Positions 8,344 through 18,900 of a stretch of DNA of 64,000 bases are shown piece after piece. Made by a program: the position numbers and the translations under genes. Every line of letters begins with the position of its first letter. Positions within the stretch are counted from its first letter, which is position 1. Below the pieces are notes generated by a model. It was not told the origin of the DNA. It did not search any database and was given only the letters and a program-made list of their open reading frames with translations. The DNA is from Bacillus sp. FSL K6-3431 (lineage in GTDB: Bacteria > Bacillota > Bacilli > Bacillales > Bacillaceae_C), in contig NZ_JBBOCT010000001.1 in assembly GCF_038002605.1 (NCBI RefSeq), forward strand, positions 4,154,001 through 4,218,000, read 5' to 3'.

Positions 8344-9360
8344 ATGACTGGTAAAATTGACCAATTAGAAGCGATAATCCCACCGCAAGGGTTAGAGAAG
8401 CATCGTTTTTCCCGAGAAATTACGTTGAAAATTCGTGAATTACAACAACGTAATAATTGGTATAACTTTTTTGCTATAGGATTGGATTGGCTTATCATCT
8501 CCTTGGCAATTGTCCTCAATTACTTTATACCAACTGTTTGGATGTATTTAATTAGTCTTGTTATCATTGGGAGCCGTATGCGTGGCTTGGATATCATGAT
8601 GCATGAGTCAAGTCATCGTATGCTTTTTAAAAATCGTAAATTAAATAAATGGGTTGCATGTTTTTTTGCAGCTTATCCAATTATGATTTCTCACAAAGCC
8701 TACTGCAAGAGTCATATGGATCACCACAGATATTTGTGGAGTGAGGTAGACCCTGATAAACAAAGATATCGAATAGTTGGATTGGATAAACCACCTAAAA
8801 ATAGAATGCAATTTTTCATACATCATTGCTTAAAACCTCTGTTCTTAGTACATGTGCCCAACTATTTAATCGGAATGATTAAAGTAACAGCGTATGCAAA
8901 AGAGGAACCTCGTTTTGAACAGATAATCCGGACTTTATATTGGGTAGTTATTATTATTAGTTCTATTATTTTTGGTTTTTGGCAGGAGTTAATCTTATTT
9001 TGGTTTATTCCATTTTTAACAACATTCCAAGTATTAAAGTATTGGGCTGAAATGGCTGAACACGCTGGATTAGAGTCTGAACATGAGATATTTGCATCAA
9101 GAAATTCTTTTGGGAATTGGTTTGAGCGTATGTTAATCCATCCTCACCGAAATTCCTATCATTTAGTTCATCACCTTTTCCCAGCTGTTCCACACTACAA
9201 TATAAAGAAGGTCCATCTCATATTATTAGAGGATTCGGAATATCAAAAGGCACACCATTGTACGGGCTTCTTTCTGGCATCAGCACCAGGGTTTTCTTCC
9301 GTAATTGATGATATTCAAGGTCGTATTCCATTCTGGAATAAAAAATTTAAGGAAAAATAG
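8344..9360 (+). CDS. Membrane fatty-acid desaturase/hydroxylase-like di-iron enzyme
   Basis: 338-aa integral membrane protein of the fatty-acid desaturase superfamily. The three histidine boxes that bind the di-iron centre are H87ESSH91, H124MDHH128 and H273LVHH277. Hydrophobic spans lie at about 45-75, 100-117, 195-225 and 228-245. Family members desaturate or hydroxylate acyl chains, and some (for example RtxC in rhizobitoxine synthesis, from memory) modify amino-acid-derived products. Its place between two cluster genes points to tailoring, either of the acyl starter or of the peptide. AAAAGGAG precedes ATG 8344. Confidence 0.85.
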   Translation: MTGKIDQLEAIIPPQGLEKHRFSREITLKIRELQQRNNWYNFFAIGLDWLIISLAIVLNYFIPTVWMYLISLVIIGSRMRGLDIMMHESSHRMLFKNRKLNKWVACFFAAYPIMISHKAYCKSHMDHHRYLWSEVDPDKQRYRIVGLDKPPKNRMQFFIHHCLKPLFLVHVPNYLIGMIKVTAYAKEEPRFEQIIRTLYWVVIIISSIIFGFWQELILFWFIPFLTTFQVLKYWAEMAEHAGLESEHEIFASRNSFGNWFERMLIHPHRNSYHLVHHLFPAVPHYNIKKVHLILLEDSEYQKAHHCTGFFLASAPGFSSVIDDIQGRIPFWNKKFKEK

Positions 9361-9389
9361 TTATCACTCCACAGTTAAATATAGATTTT

Positions 9390-9448
9390 AAAGGGAGGTG
9401 TAGGATAACATATTGAACTCTATAAAGCATTTTAAATCTATTATTTAG
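9390..9448 (+). other. Strong Shine-Dalgarno with an 11-codon leader ORF
   Basis: AAAGGGAGGTG (9390-9400) is followed at 9413 by TTG and 11 sense codons (LNSIKHFKSII), stopping at TAG 9446-9448, which abuts the ribosome binding site of the thioesterase gene. An imperfect inverted repeat, ATAGATTTTAAA (about 9381-9392) and TTTAAATCTAT (about 9431-9441), lets the first Shine-Dalgarno region fold against the leader codons. It could be a translational leader or a relic of a lost gene. Confidence 0.35.
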
Positions 9449-9461
9449 GAAGGAATAATAA

Positions 9462-10178
9462 ATGAGTAAATTGGTCCTTTTTTGTTTTCCCTACGCTGGT
9501 GGATCTGAGTCAATATATAATAAGTGGCGCAATTATTTACATCCTAACATTGAGTTACAACCAATTTACTATGCAGGGAGAGGGCGAAGATTTCAAGAGG
9601 GTTGCTATCATGATATGGATGATGTGACAAACGATATATTCGAAAACATAAATCGTTATATTTACAAAAGTAATTATTCTTTTTTTGGACATAGTATGGG
9701 AGGGCTTATTGCCTATGAACTTTGTAAGAAAATGGTTAGAGAAGGCTTTCTTCCACCTACACATATTTTTCTATCAGGCATAAAACCTCCCAATCATGTT
9801 AGAAGAAAGAAAGTTCATAACTTACCAGAAAAGGAATTCAAAAAAAAAATATTTGAGCTAAACGGCACTCCAAAAGAAGTTCTTAATAATCTGCAATTGA
9901 TGGATATATTTTTACCGATTTTAAGGTCTGACTTTAAATTGATAGAAGAATATAAGTTTAGCAAGGAAGGATACAAATTGAATACTAGTATTACCGCCTT
10001 GTACGGTGAACAGGATGATATTACTAAGGAAGATATGAAAAAATGGACCGACTTTACTACGAAAGATAGTCGAGTCCTTGGCTACCCTGGAGGACACTTT
10101 TTTATTAATGAAAATTATATTAATATCATAGATCTGATCAATCGGACATTGATTCGAAGCGGAGGTTATTATGGATAA
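9462..10178 (+). CDS. Type II thioesterase of the NRPS/PKS system
   Basis: 238-aa alpha/beta hydrolase of the GrsT/SrfAD type. The catalytic triad is visible: S78 in GHSMGG, D185 in GEQDDI and H212 in PGGHFFI; the N-terminal FCFPYAGGSES forms the oxyanion region. These stand-alone enzymes clear misprimed acetyl or aminoacyl groups from carrier domains. None of the synthetases carries a terminal thioesterase domain, so this is an editing enzyme and chain release falls to the reductase domain of the PKS. The gene overlaps the NRPS start at 10171 by 8 bp. Confidence 0.92.
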   Translation: MSKLVLFCFPYAGGSESIYNKWRNYLHPNIELQPIYYAGRGRRFQEGCYHDMDDVTNDIFENINRYIYKSNYSFFGHSMGGLIAYELCKKMVREGFLPPTHIFLSGIKPPNHVRRKKVHNLPEKEFKKKIFELNGTPKEVLNNLQLMDIFLPILRSDFKLIEEYKFSKEGYKLNTSITALYGEQDDITKEDMKKWTDFTTKDSRVLGYPGGHFFINENYINIIDLINRTLIRSGGYYG

Positions 10179-13100
10179 GGATGCTTATCAAACAGATTCG
10201 TTAACTGAAGAAGAAAAGTTTTGGTTGAGTCAACTATCGGCGGATTTAAATATGAGTAGTTTTACACATGATAATAAAAAACTTGATTTAGAAGATTATG
10301 AACGTAATTCATTTACATATAAAATCCCAAGTGAAATATCGAGTAAAATCATCAAAATGAGTGATCAATCTGAATATGGATTATTTATCATTCTGATGTG
10401 CGGGGTAAAATACTTACTTTCAAAATATACGGGTAATAGAGATGTCTCGATCGGAACCCCAGTAATCCAATCAGAATCTGGTGTAGCCTATCAAGATCAT
10501 CACTTGATTATACGAAGTGATATCCATAGCGAAATGTCATTTAAAGAGCTTCTATTGAAAGTGCAGCGAAATATTTCAGAGGCCAATAAAAACCAGAAAG
10601 TATCACATGATAAATTAGCAAGACTGCTAGGTTTTGAATCTACAACTACTAATAGATTGAAGCCCCGTACGGTTATCCAGCTTACAAATATTCAACACAA
10701 CAGTTCTAATCACTATTCCTATGCAGACACAGTCTTTAATTTCACTTGGCATGGAAGCAATATTGAATGCTGTATTACTTGTAAAGAAAGCGTAGGAGAA
10801 ATGATCGGAAAAGTTACAGAGCAACTGACTCACTTTTTTAGAGCAGTAGTTGACAACCCCTATATCCGTCTTTCCGAAATAGATATTTTATCCAAAGAGA
10901 GGAATCGAATTTTATATGAGTTCAACAACACTTCTATAGAATTTCCAAAGGACAAGTCGGTTGTTGAATTGTTTGAATTACAAGTGTTAAAAACCCCTCA
11001 AGAGATAGCTGTCGTTTATCAAGGGAAAAAATTAACTTATCAGGAATTAAATATAAAAGCGAATCATATAGCAAATGAATTGGTTAAGTCGGGAATTAAA
11101 GAAAATTGTATAGTAGGAATTATGTTGGATAGATCGCTGGAGCTTCCAATCGGTATTTTAGGCATTTTAAAGTCGGGAGCAGCTTATTTACCTATTGATC
11201 CAAACTATCCAAATGAACGGATCAAATATATTTTAAACAATTCCAACGTAGAAATAATTTTGAAATGTAGCCATCATCAACGGAAGCCCACTAATCAAAA
11301 TATTTCATTTACTGATATCGATATAATTATGGGTAAGGAAACACCAGCAGCAATGGAAAAGAATCTCGAGCTGAAAATATCATCAGAAAGTTTAATGTAT
11401 GTCCTTTACACCTCGGGAAGTACTGGGGAGCCTAAAGGGGTAATGGTAAAAAGAAATTCATTTGTAAACCTGCTCTTCTGGTATATTGATGAATTTGATA
11501 TAAGTGAAACTGACAATTTATTATTAATTGCCCCAATAAGTTTCGATACGGCGCATAAAAATATAATTGCTCCATTAATAAAAGGGGGAACATTACACCT
11601 CTTTGAGCCGGGTATGTACGATTACAATAAGATGTCAGATTATATTTACTTTCATAACATCACAACTATAAATTGTACACCAAGCGGTTTTTACCCATTG
11701 GTTGATTATAATGAAGAGTCGGATTACAGCAGATTAACATCATTGAATCATGTCTTTTTAGGTGGTGAATCTATTAATTGTAAAAAGTTGATACCGTTGG
11801 TAGAATCATCTAATTTTAATAGTGAAATTGTGAATACTTATGGTCCTACTGAATGCACGGATATATCCACATTCTACAGAATCAATGATCAAGAAGTGAG
11901 GGAACTTCAGACAATACCTATTGGAAAGCCAATCTATAATGCGGAACTATACATTGTTGACCAAGAAATGGACCTTCTGCCTATTGGTATAACGGGAGAA
12001 ATATGTATTGCTGGAGTGGGATTGGCACAGGGTTACTGCAATGCACCAGGTTTAACTAAAGAAAAATTTGTTGAGTTTCCGTCTATTCCCGGGAAAAAGG
12101 TTTATAAAACCGGGGATATGGCAAGGTGGATGCCTGATGGTAAACTTGAATTTATTGGCAGAAAAGACAATCTTACAAAGATTAGAGGTTTTCGGGTAGA
12201 AGTAGGTGAAGTTGAAACTTGTCTTATGAAACACCATGATGTTGTGGAAGCAGTTGTCATTGCTATGGAAGATACTCATGGTGCCAAAGAATTAAGCGCT
12301 TATTTTGTTGCCAAGAAGGATATAGCAAATTCGGAGTTGAAAAATTTCCTTCTTAAAAGATTGCCAGATTTCATGGTACCTGCTTTTTTCACTCAACTGA
12401 AAAAAATGCCTCTCAATCAAAATGGGAAAATTGATCGAAAAGCACTCCCTGTGCCCAATTTGGATACAGCATCAAGCTCAAGTTATGTTGCACCTGAAGG
12501 TGAAATTGAAAGAAAAATTGTGGGTATTTGGGAAGAAGTTCTTAACATTGAAAGAATAGGAGTATATGATAACTTCTTTGAATTAGGTGGCCATTCGCTA
12601 AAGGCGGCTTCAATTGTACTAAAAATTAACCGAGAATGTGATACAAACCTGCAATTAAGCGAAATGTTTAAACAACCTACAATAAAAGAAGTTGTTAATC
12701 TAATGATTATGAAGCAAGAACATGAACGCCCAGCAATATTGCCTGTCAAAGAAAGAGAATATTATCCCGTCTCATCACAGCAGAAAAGATTATTTATCAT
12801 GTGGCAGCTTAATCGGGACTCTGTGGCCTATAATTTGCCATCCTCAATAATTATAGAGGGTAAGCTTAATTCTGATAAGCTGGTGAAAGCCTTCCAGCAC
12901 CTTGTTAATTGTCATGAATCATTGCGCACATCATTTTCATTTGTCGATGGTCAACTGGTTCAGTATGTTCATCCTAAATTAGATGTTACTGTCGATATTG
13001 TGGAAGCCCAAGAAGATGGAGTAATGGAATTTGTTAACAGCTTAGTTAAGCCTTTTAACCTAGAAAAACCACCTCTTTTTAGAGTAAAGGTTCTTAAGAT

Positions 13101-15945
13101 TGAACCAAATAAGCATTTGTTGTTCACAGATGCCCATCATGCTGTTTTTGATGGCATCTCGATGGATATTATTATGGAGGAATTTACTGATTACTATTTA
13201 GACAAGAAAGTACCTCATCCTAAGTTACAGTATAGAGATTATGCAGTATGGCAGGAGGGATTTTTTCAAACTGATGATTTCAAGCGTAAAGAGATGTATT
13301 GGTTAGACCTGTTTAAAGAAAAGATCCCCGAACTTGAATTAAATACGGATTACCCGCGTCGGCCAATTCAAAATTATGTAGGTGATCATGTATCTATTAC
13401 GGCAAGCACCGATTTGACATCACGCTTGAGAAGAGTAGCAGTGGAGAATGGGACAACTCTTTATATGGTGTTGCTTTCTGCTTTGAATGTTTTGTTATTC
13501 AAATATACCGGTCAAGAAGATATTACGATTGGTTCACCGACAGCGGGTAGATCCCGCCCTGGTTTGGAGCGTGTGATCGGCATGTTTGTGAATACGGCGG
13601 TAATGAGAAACTTTCCATGTCGAGAAAAAACATTCCGAAAATTTTTAAATGAAGTAAAAGATAATACTCTGAAGGCACTTGATCATGAGGAATATCCGTT
13701 TGAAGTATTGGTTGATCAATTAGGCGTTCATCGAAATCCGGGAAGAAATCCGGTGTTTGATATTATGTTTTCTCTGGACAACGATGAGAATTTCTTCAAG
13801 GATACTGAGAAATTGTCCTTTTGTAAATACCCGATAGAAAGTAATATGACTCAATTCGATATGTTCATTCATGCATTGGAAACGAACAATAGTATTGAAA
13901 TTAAATTCAAGTATCGTACATGTGTATTTAACAAAGATACAATGCAAAGGATGGCCGACCATTTTATTCTTTTACTTGATGTAATTACCCAAACTATGAA
14001 TATACCATTGCAAAAGATTCAGATCATGTCCGAACTAGAAAAGCAAACCATTCTTTCTGGATTCAACAATACGGAGGCTGAATACTCATACCAAAGGACT
14101 GTACATGAAATATTTGAGCAACAGGTGAAAGAGACTGCTTCGGAAACTGCTATCGTATGTAAAGAAATTCCACTAACTTACTCTGAGTTAGATGCGAAAG
14201 CCAATCAACTGGCACGCATGTTAAGAAAAAAAGGAGTGCAAAGAAATACCATCGTAGGAGTTATTGCAAAGCCTTCCCTGGAAATGGTCATAGGAGTACT
14301 TGGAGTGTTAAAGGCAGGGGGCGTATTTTTACCGATTGATCCCAGCTTTCCAATAAGCAGGATAAACTATCTTTTGGAAGACAGTAATTGTCAGTTGATC
14401 TTGGTCCAACATCATAATATGAAGGGAAAGTTTGCTTTTGAACAGGATATGGTTGGACTGGATGATGAAACGATCTGTAAAGAAGATGATTCCAGCCCTG
14501 AAAATATAAATCAGCCTGACGACTTGGCATATGTGATTTATACGTCCGGAACCACTGGTAATCCAAAAGGTGTTATGATCGAGCACAGAAATCTTGTCAA
14601 TCAGTTGGTTGGATTGATAGAAAATTTGGAGTTTGATCAAACGTTCCATCATTTGTTGCTTGCAAAAGTTACATTCGATGTTTCCGTACAACAGATCTTT
14701 CTCCCAATCCTTTCTGGAGGGAAGCTGTATATTCCTGAGGAAAAGTTAATTACGGAGCCGAGGGGACTTTGGAGCTTTATTGAGCAAAAAGAAATTAATA
14801 TTTTGTGTGCTGTCCCTGCACATTTAAAGGTTTTGATCAATAGTACCGTTACAAACCAACGCCTTCGCTACGTTTTTGTAGCAGGTGAGGTTTTCACAAG
14901 GAATCTTTATGATAAATTACGGGATACAGTTAATGCCGATATAGTTATGAATCTTTATGGTCCAACTGAGACAACGATCTTTTCAACCATTTATATTTGC
15001 AGTGAAGAAGAAGGTTCAGGGGGCTTGCCCATAGGTAAACCTTTAAGCAATTATCGAGCGTATATTTTAGATCGAGATCATTGTCCCGTTCCTCTGGGTG
15101 TAACTGGAGAGTTATGTATTGCTGGAGCTGGAGTAGGGAGAGGATATATCAACAATCCGGTTTTAACAAATGAACGGTTCGTCCTTGATCCTTTTGTTCA
15201 GGGTGAAAGGATGTATAAGACTGGGGATCTCGCCAGGTGGGCTGCAGATGGGAACATTGAGTATATCGGAAGGGTTGACCACCAGGTGAAGATTAAAGGA
15301 GTCCGAGTAGAGCCAGACGAAATAAAAGACCATATTCTAAACCATAGCGCCGTTGAGGACGCGGTTGTTGTAGCAAAACAGAATCATAGTGATGAAAGTT
15401 ACTTGTGTACGTATTTGATTACAAATCAAGATGTTACTACCTCAGAATTAAAGGATTACTTGAAAAATAAGTTGCCCGAATACATGATTCCAGCACACTT
15501 TGTAAAATTGGGTAGTATGCCCTTAACGAACAGTGACAAAATTGACATAAAAGCGCTGCACAAAAGAAAAGATGAGGAATATATGTTGTCAGGAACTGTT
15601 ATTAAAGCACCTGAAACACATATAGAAAAAAAGATAGCGGAAATATGGAAACAGGTACTTGATGTGAAACAAGTAGGTATTCATGATTATTTTTTCGACC
15701 TTGGTGGAAATTCGCTTAATATTGTTCAAGTAAATGAACGGTTGAAAGAAGATTTAAACATCGACATACCTGTAGTGGCGTTATTCAGATATACCACTAT
15801 TTATTCTCTGGCACAACAATTAAAGCTGATTGATGAGAAAGGTGCGCCGGAAAAAGTGAATGTAGATAGAGTACAGGTGATGGAGGAATCGAGAAATAGG
15901 CTACAGCATAGAAGACAAAGGAGGAGGGATTCGAATGAATTATAG
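10171..15945 (+). CDS. NRPS: half-C, A, T, C, A, T (predicted late modules)
   Basis: 1924 aa. Residues 1-250 resemble only the C-terminal half of a condensation domain (LSKYTGNRDVSIGTPVI) and lack HHxxxDG. Then come A1 (about 260-770; YTSGSTGEPKG at 413), carrier S809, an LCL-type C domain (H989-H990), A2 (about 1310-1770; YTSGTTGNPKG at 1457) and carrier S1848. There is no E or release domain. My hand-aligned specificity codes are DTKCFGTDI(K) for A1 and DVQCFALIF(K) for A2; I cannot assign either safely. Because the NRPS at 27862 ends in a free C domain, that C domain probably serves A1 here. GGAGG precedes ATG 10171. The PKS start overlaps the stop by 11 bp, so chain transfer to the KS is expected. 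Confidence 0.9.
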   Translation: MDKDAYQTDSLTEEEKFWLSQLSADLNMSSFTHDNKKLDLEDYERNSFTYKIPSEISSKIIKMSDQSEYGLFIILMCGVKYLLSKYTGNRDVSIGTPVIQSESGVAYQDHHLIIRSDIHSEMSFKELLLKVQRNISEANKNQKVSHDKLARLLGFESTTTNRLKPRTVIQLTNIQHNSSNHYSYADTVFNFTWHGSNIECCITCKESVGEMIGKVTEQLTHFFRAVVDNPYIRLSEIDILSKERNRILYEFNNTSIEFPKDKSVVELFELQVLKTPQEIAVVYQGKKLTYQELNIKANHIANELVKSGIKENCIVGIMLDRSLELPIGILGILKSGAAYLPIDPNYPNERIKYILNNSNVEIILKCSHHQRKPTNQNISFTDIDIIMGKETPAAMEKNLELKISSESLMYVLYTSGSTGEPKGVMVKRNSFVNLLFWYIDEFDISETDNLLLIAPISFDTAHKNIIAPLIKGGTLHLFEPGMYDYNKMSDYIYFHNITTINCTPSGFYPLVDYNEESDYSRLTSLNHVFLGGESINCKKLIPLVESSNFNSEIVNTYGPTECTDISTFYRINDQEVRELQTIPIGKPIYNAELYIVDQEMDLLPIGITGEICIAGVGLAQGYCNAPGLTKEKFVEFPSIPGKKVYKTGDMARWMPDGKLEFIGRKDNLTKIRGFRVEVGEVETCLMKHHDVVEAVVIAMEDTHGAKELSAYFVAKKDIANSELKNFLLKRLPDFMVPAFFTQLKKMPLNQNGKIDRKALPVPNLDTASSSSYVAPEGEIERKIVGIWEEVLNIERIGVYDNFFELGGHSLKAASIVLKINRECDTNLQLSEMFKQPTIKEVVNLMIMKQEHERPAILPVKEREYYPVSSQQKRLFIMWQLNRDSVAYNLPSSIIIEGKLNSDKLVKAFQHLVNCHESLRTSFSFVDGQLVQYVHPKLDVTVDIVEAQEDGVMEFVNSLVKPFNLEKPPLFRVKVLKIEPNKHLLFTDAHHAVFDGISMDIIMEEFTDYYLDKKVPHPKLQYRDYAVWQEGFFQTDDFKRKEMYWLDLFKEKIPELELNTDYPRRPIQNYVGDHVSITASTDLTSRLRRVAVENGTTLYMVLLSALNVLLFKYTGQEDITIGSPTAGRSRPGLERVIGMFVNTAVMRNFPCREKTFRKFLNEVKDNTLKALDHEEYPFEVLVDQLGVHRNPGRNPVFDIMFSLDNDENFFKDTEKLSFCKYPIESNMTQFDMFIHALETNNSIEIKFKYRTCVFNKDTMQRMADHFILLLDVITQTMNIPLQKIQIMSELEKQTILSGFNNTEAEYSYQRTVHEIFEQQVKETASETAIVCKEIPLTYSELDAKANQLARMLRKKGVQRNTIVGVIAKPSLEMVIGVLGVLKAGGVFLPIDPSFPISRINYLLEDSNCQLILVQHHNMKGKFAFEQDMVGLDDETICKEDDSSPENINQPDDLAYVIYTSGTTGNPKGVMIEHRNLVNQLVGLIENLEFDQTFHHLLLAKVTFDVSVQQIFLPILSGGKLYIPEEKLITEPRGLWSFIEQKEINILCAVPAHLKVLINSTVTNQRLRYVFVAGEVFTRNLYDKLRDTVNADIVMNLYGPTETTIFSTIYICSEEEGSGGLPIGKPLSNYRAYILDRDHCPVPLGVTGELCIAGAGVGRGYINNPVLTNERFVLDPFVQGERMYKTGDLARWAADGNIEYIGRVDHQVKIKGVRVEPDEIKDHILNHSAVEDAVVVAKQNHSDESYLCTYLITNQDVTTSELKDYLKNKLPEYMIPAHFVKLGSMPLTNSDKIDIKALHKRKDEEYMLSGTVIKAPETHIEKKIAEIWKQVLDVKQVGIHDYFFDLGGNSLNIVQVNERLKEDLNIDIPVVALFRYTTIYSLAQQLKLIDEKGAPEKVNVDRVQVMEESRNRLQHRRQRRRDSNEL

Positions 15946-18900
15946 TGTGCAACCGTCGGTAAGAAATGGTATGGAGATTGCTATTGTCGGAATGTCATGC
16001 AGATTTCCCGGAGGAAATAATATAAATACATTCTGGGAAAATCTGAAGAATGGCACAGAATCGATATCCATTTTCTCGGATGAGGAGTTGCGAGAAGCAG
16101 GAATCGACCGAGAAACAATCCTGAGTCCCAAATATGTGAAGGCTGGAGGATCCATCACTGGTACGGAGTGGTTCGATACTCATTTATTCAATTACTCGCC
16201 CCGGGAAGCAGAGGTAATGGATCCACAATTAAAAATTTTACACGAATGTGCATGGGAAGCGCTTGAAAACAGCGGCTACTGTTCAGATGCCTTGAAAGGC
16301 TTGGTAGGTACTTATATCGGAAGCTCAACAAATTTGTATTGGATGAGCACGGTTTACCAACAAGCGAATGACTTTATAAAAGAAGCCGAACTATTGAATG
16401 GTTCACAATTTTTCAGTACAAGATTGTCACATAAATTGAATTTGAAAGGCCCAAGCTACACCGTTCAAACTGCGTGTTCATCTTCGTTGGTTGCTGTTCA
16501 CTTGGCATGTCAAGCTCTTTTAAGTGGTGACTGCGACATGGCTTTGGCTGGGGGGGTGTCCCTCACATTACCTGAGAAGAGAGGCCATTTCTATCAGGAG
16601 GGTATGATTCTTTCACCAGATGGACATTGTAGACCTTTTGATGCCAATGCAAGGGGAACGGTTAACGGCAATGGCGTGGGCATCGTTGTTTTGAAACTGC
16701 TTGAGGATGCTATTGTTGACGGAGATTATATCCATGCTGTTGTGAAAGGATCCGCGATAAATAATGACGGTTCTAATAAAGTCAGCTTTACTGCACCAAG
16801 TATAGAAGGACAAGCCGCTGTTATCAAGGCAGCGCATCTCATGGCGGAAGTCGAACCCGAAAGTATTTCTTACGTAGAGGCACATGGTACTGGAACCATG
16901 TTAGGAGATCCAATAGAAATTGAAGCTTTAAAACTGGCGTTTGACACGGAAAAACGAGGGTTTTGCGGAATCGGATCTGTCAAAGCGAATATTGGGCATC
17001 TCGATAACGCCTCAGGTGTGGCCGGTTTGATTAAAACCGCAGTTGCCTTAAAACATCGAATGATTCCACCAAGTATTAATTACGAGAAACCAAATGAAAA
17101 AATTGACTTCGATAATAGCCCATTTTATGTGAACAATAAATTGAAGGAATGGAAGAACTCAGAGTTTCCTTTAAGAGCTGGTGTAAGTTCCTTTGGTATG
17201 GGAGGGACTAATGCTCATGTCGTACTTGAGGACGCTCCGGAAAGAGAGGCCTCTGATCGGAGCAGAAGATATCAATTACTTTCCTTTTCCGCACAAACGG
17301 AAAAATCTCTTGAAGAACAAACTAAAAGGTTAGCTGATTATTTGAATCAAAACACTAACGTGAATTTGGCAGATGTAGCCTTTACTCTTTTAAACGGTAG
17401 AAAAAGTTTAAAATATCGAAGAATGTTAGTGGTTTCTGATATAGATGAAGCGAAGCGTGACCTTTACAGCATGAACCCTAATAAAGTTCAGAGTAAGATT
17501 TATGATGGCATTAGCGCCAGTAAGCAAATAATTTTTATGTTTCCTGGACAAGGGGCACAATACGTAAATATGGGGCTGGATTTGTACACAGAAGAGAAGA
17601 TATTTCGGGATGAAGTAAATCGATGCTGCCAAATTTTAAAGGAAATTAGTGGAGATGATTGGAAAGAATTATTATATCCATCGAATCCAGAGGCTAGAGC
17701 CAGTGACGAGATTAATCAGACATCCAATACTCAGCCTGCAATTTTTATTTTTGAATACTCATTGGCACAAATGTTAATAGAATGGGGCATTCATCCGGAT
17801 GGCATGATCGGTCACAGTATAGGAGAATATGTAGCTGCTTGCTTGTCCGGGGTGTTTTCACTAAAGCACGCACTGAAGTTGGTTTATGAACGCGGGACTT
17901 TAATGCAGCAATTACCTAAAGGAAGTATGGTAAGCGTACTGGCTTCGAAAAGTGAAATTTTACCATTAATGAATCATAATTTATCCATTGCTGCGGTGAA
18001 TGGTCCACAATCATGCGTTGTTTCGGGTTCAAATGAGGAGATGAATATTTTAGAAACCAGATTGAATCGTGAAGGCTTTCCATTTAAAAAACTGTCAACT
18101 TCTCATGCCTTCCATTCATCCATGATGGATCCGATCTTAATTGCTTATAAAGAGAAGGTGAAAGAAATTGATCTTCACAATCCGAAAATTCCCTATATAT
18201 CTAATTTAACAGGACGTTGGATAACAGCAGGCCAAGCAACAAGCTCCGATTATTGGGTGAATCATCTGCGTCAAACAGTAAGGTTTTCTGACGGTATCAA
18301 ACATCTAATAGCGGGTATGGAAAACATCTTTGTTGAAGTCGGACCTGGTGGAACATTAAGTTCTTTCGTTAGACAACAAAAGCTGGGAGAATCAGCTGCC
18401 GTGATGGTAAAAACTGTACGGCATTCCAAAATAAGAGTCTCAGATGATAGATATTTGCTTCAAAATATTGGGAAGCTTTACATTCATGGTGTGAACATTG
18501 ATTGGTCGAAATACTTTTCACTAGAAAGAAGGCATCGGGTTCCGTTGCCTACATATCCTTTTGATCGGCAATTCTTTAGTATTTATAAGGATTTTGAAAA
18601 AGGTGGGAGTGTATCCATACCTCATAGTACACCCGTAACCGAATCGAAGCGCAAAATATCTCCTCAAGATGATAAAGTGCAGAAAATTATAGAATCATAT
18701 AAAGATGTTATTGGATTAAAGTATATCAGTCCTCATGATGATTTTTTTGAAATTGGAGGTAGCTCACTGACAGCTGTCAATGTTGTTGCTAGATTACAGA
18801 AGGATTTTGAAATCTCCATTAATCATTTATTTGAATTTCCCAGTGCGTCTGACCTAGCACAGCATATGAGATATAAGGAAGAACGGAATAAAATCGATAA

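Noticed and set aside
10171..10920. Possibility that the half C domain is a frameshift or assembly error
   Set aside because: The thioesterase gene ends 8 bp inside the NRPS start with its own intact triad, leaving no room for a missing N-terminal lobe.
14329..14691. Antisense frame of 120 codons inside the NRPS at 10171
   Set aside because: It lies opposite a conserved A domain, has no recognisable domain or ribosome binding site, and is explained by the codon use of the sense gene.
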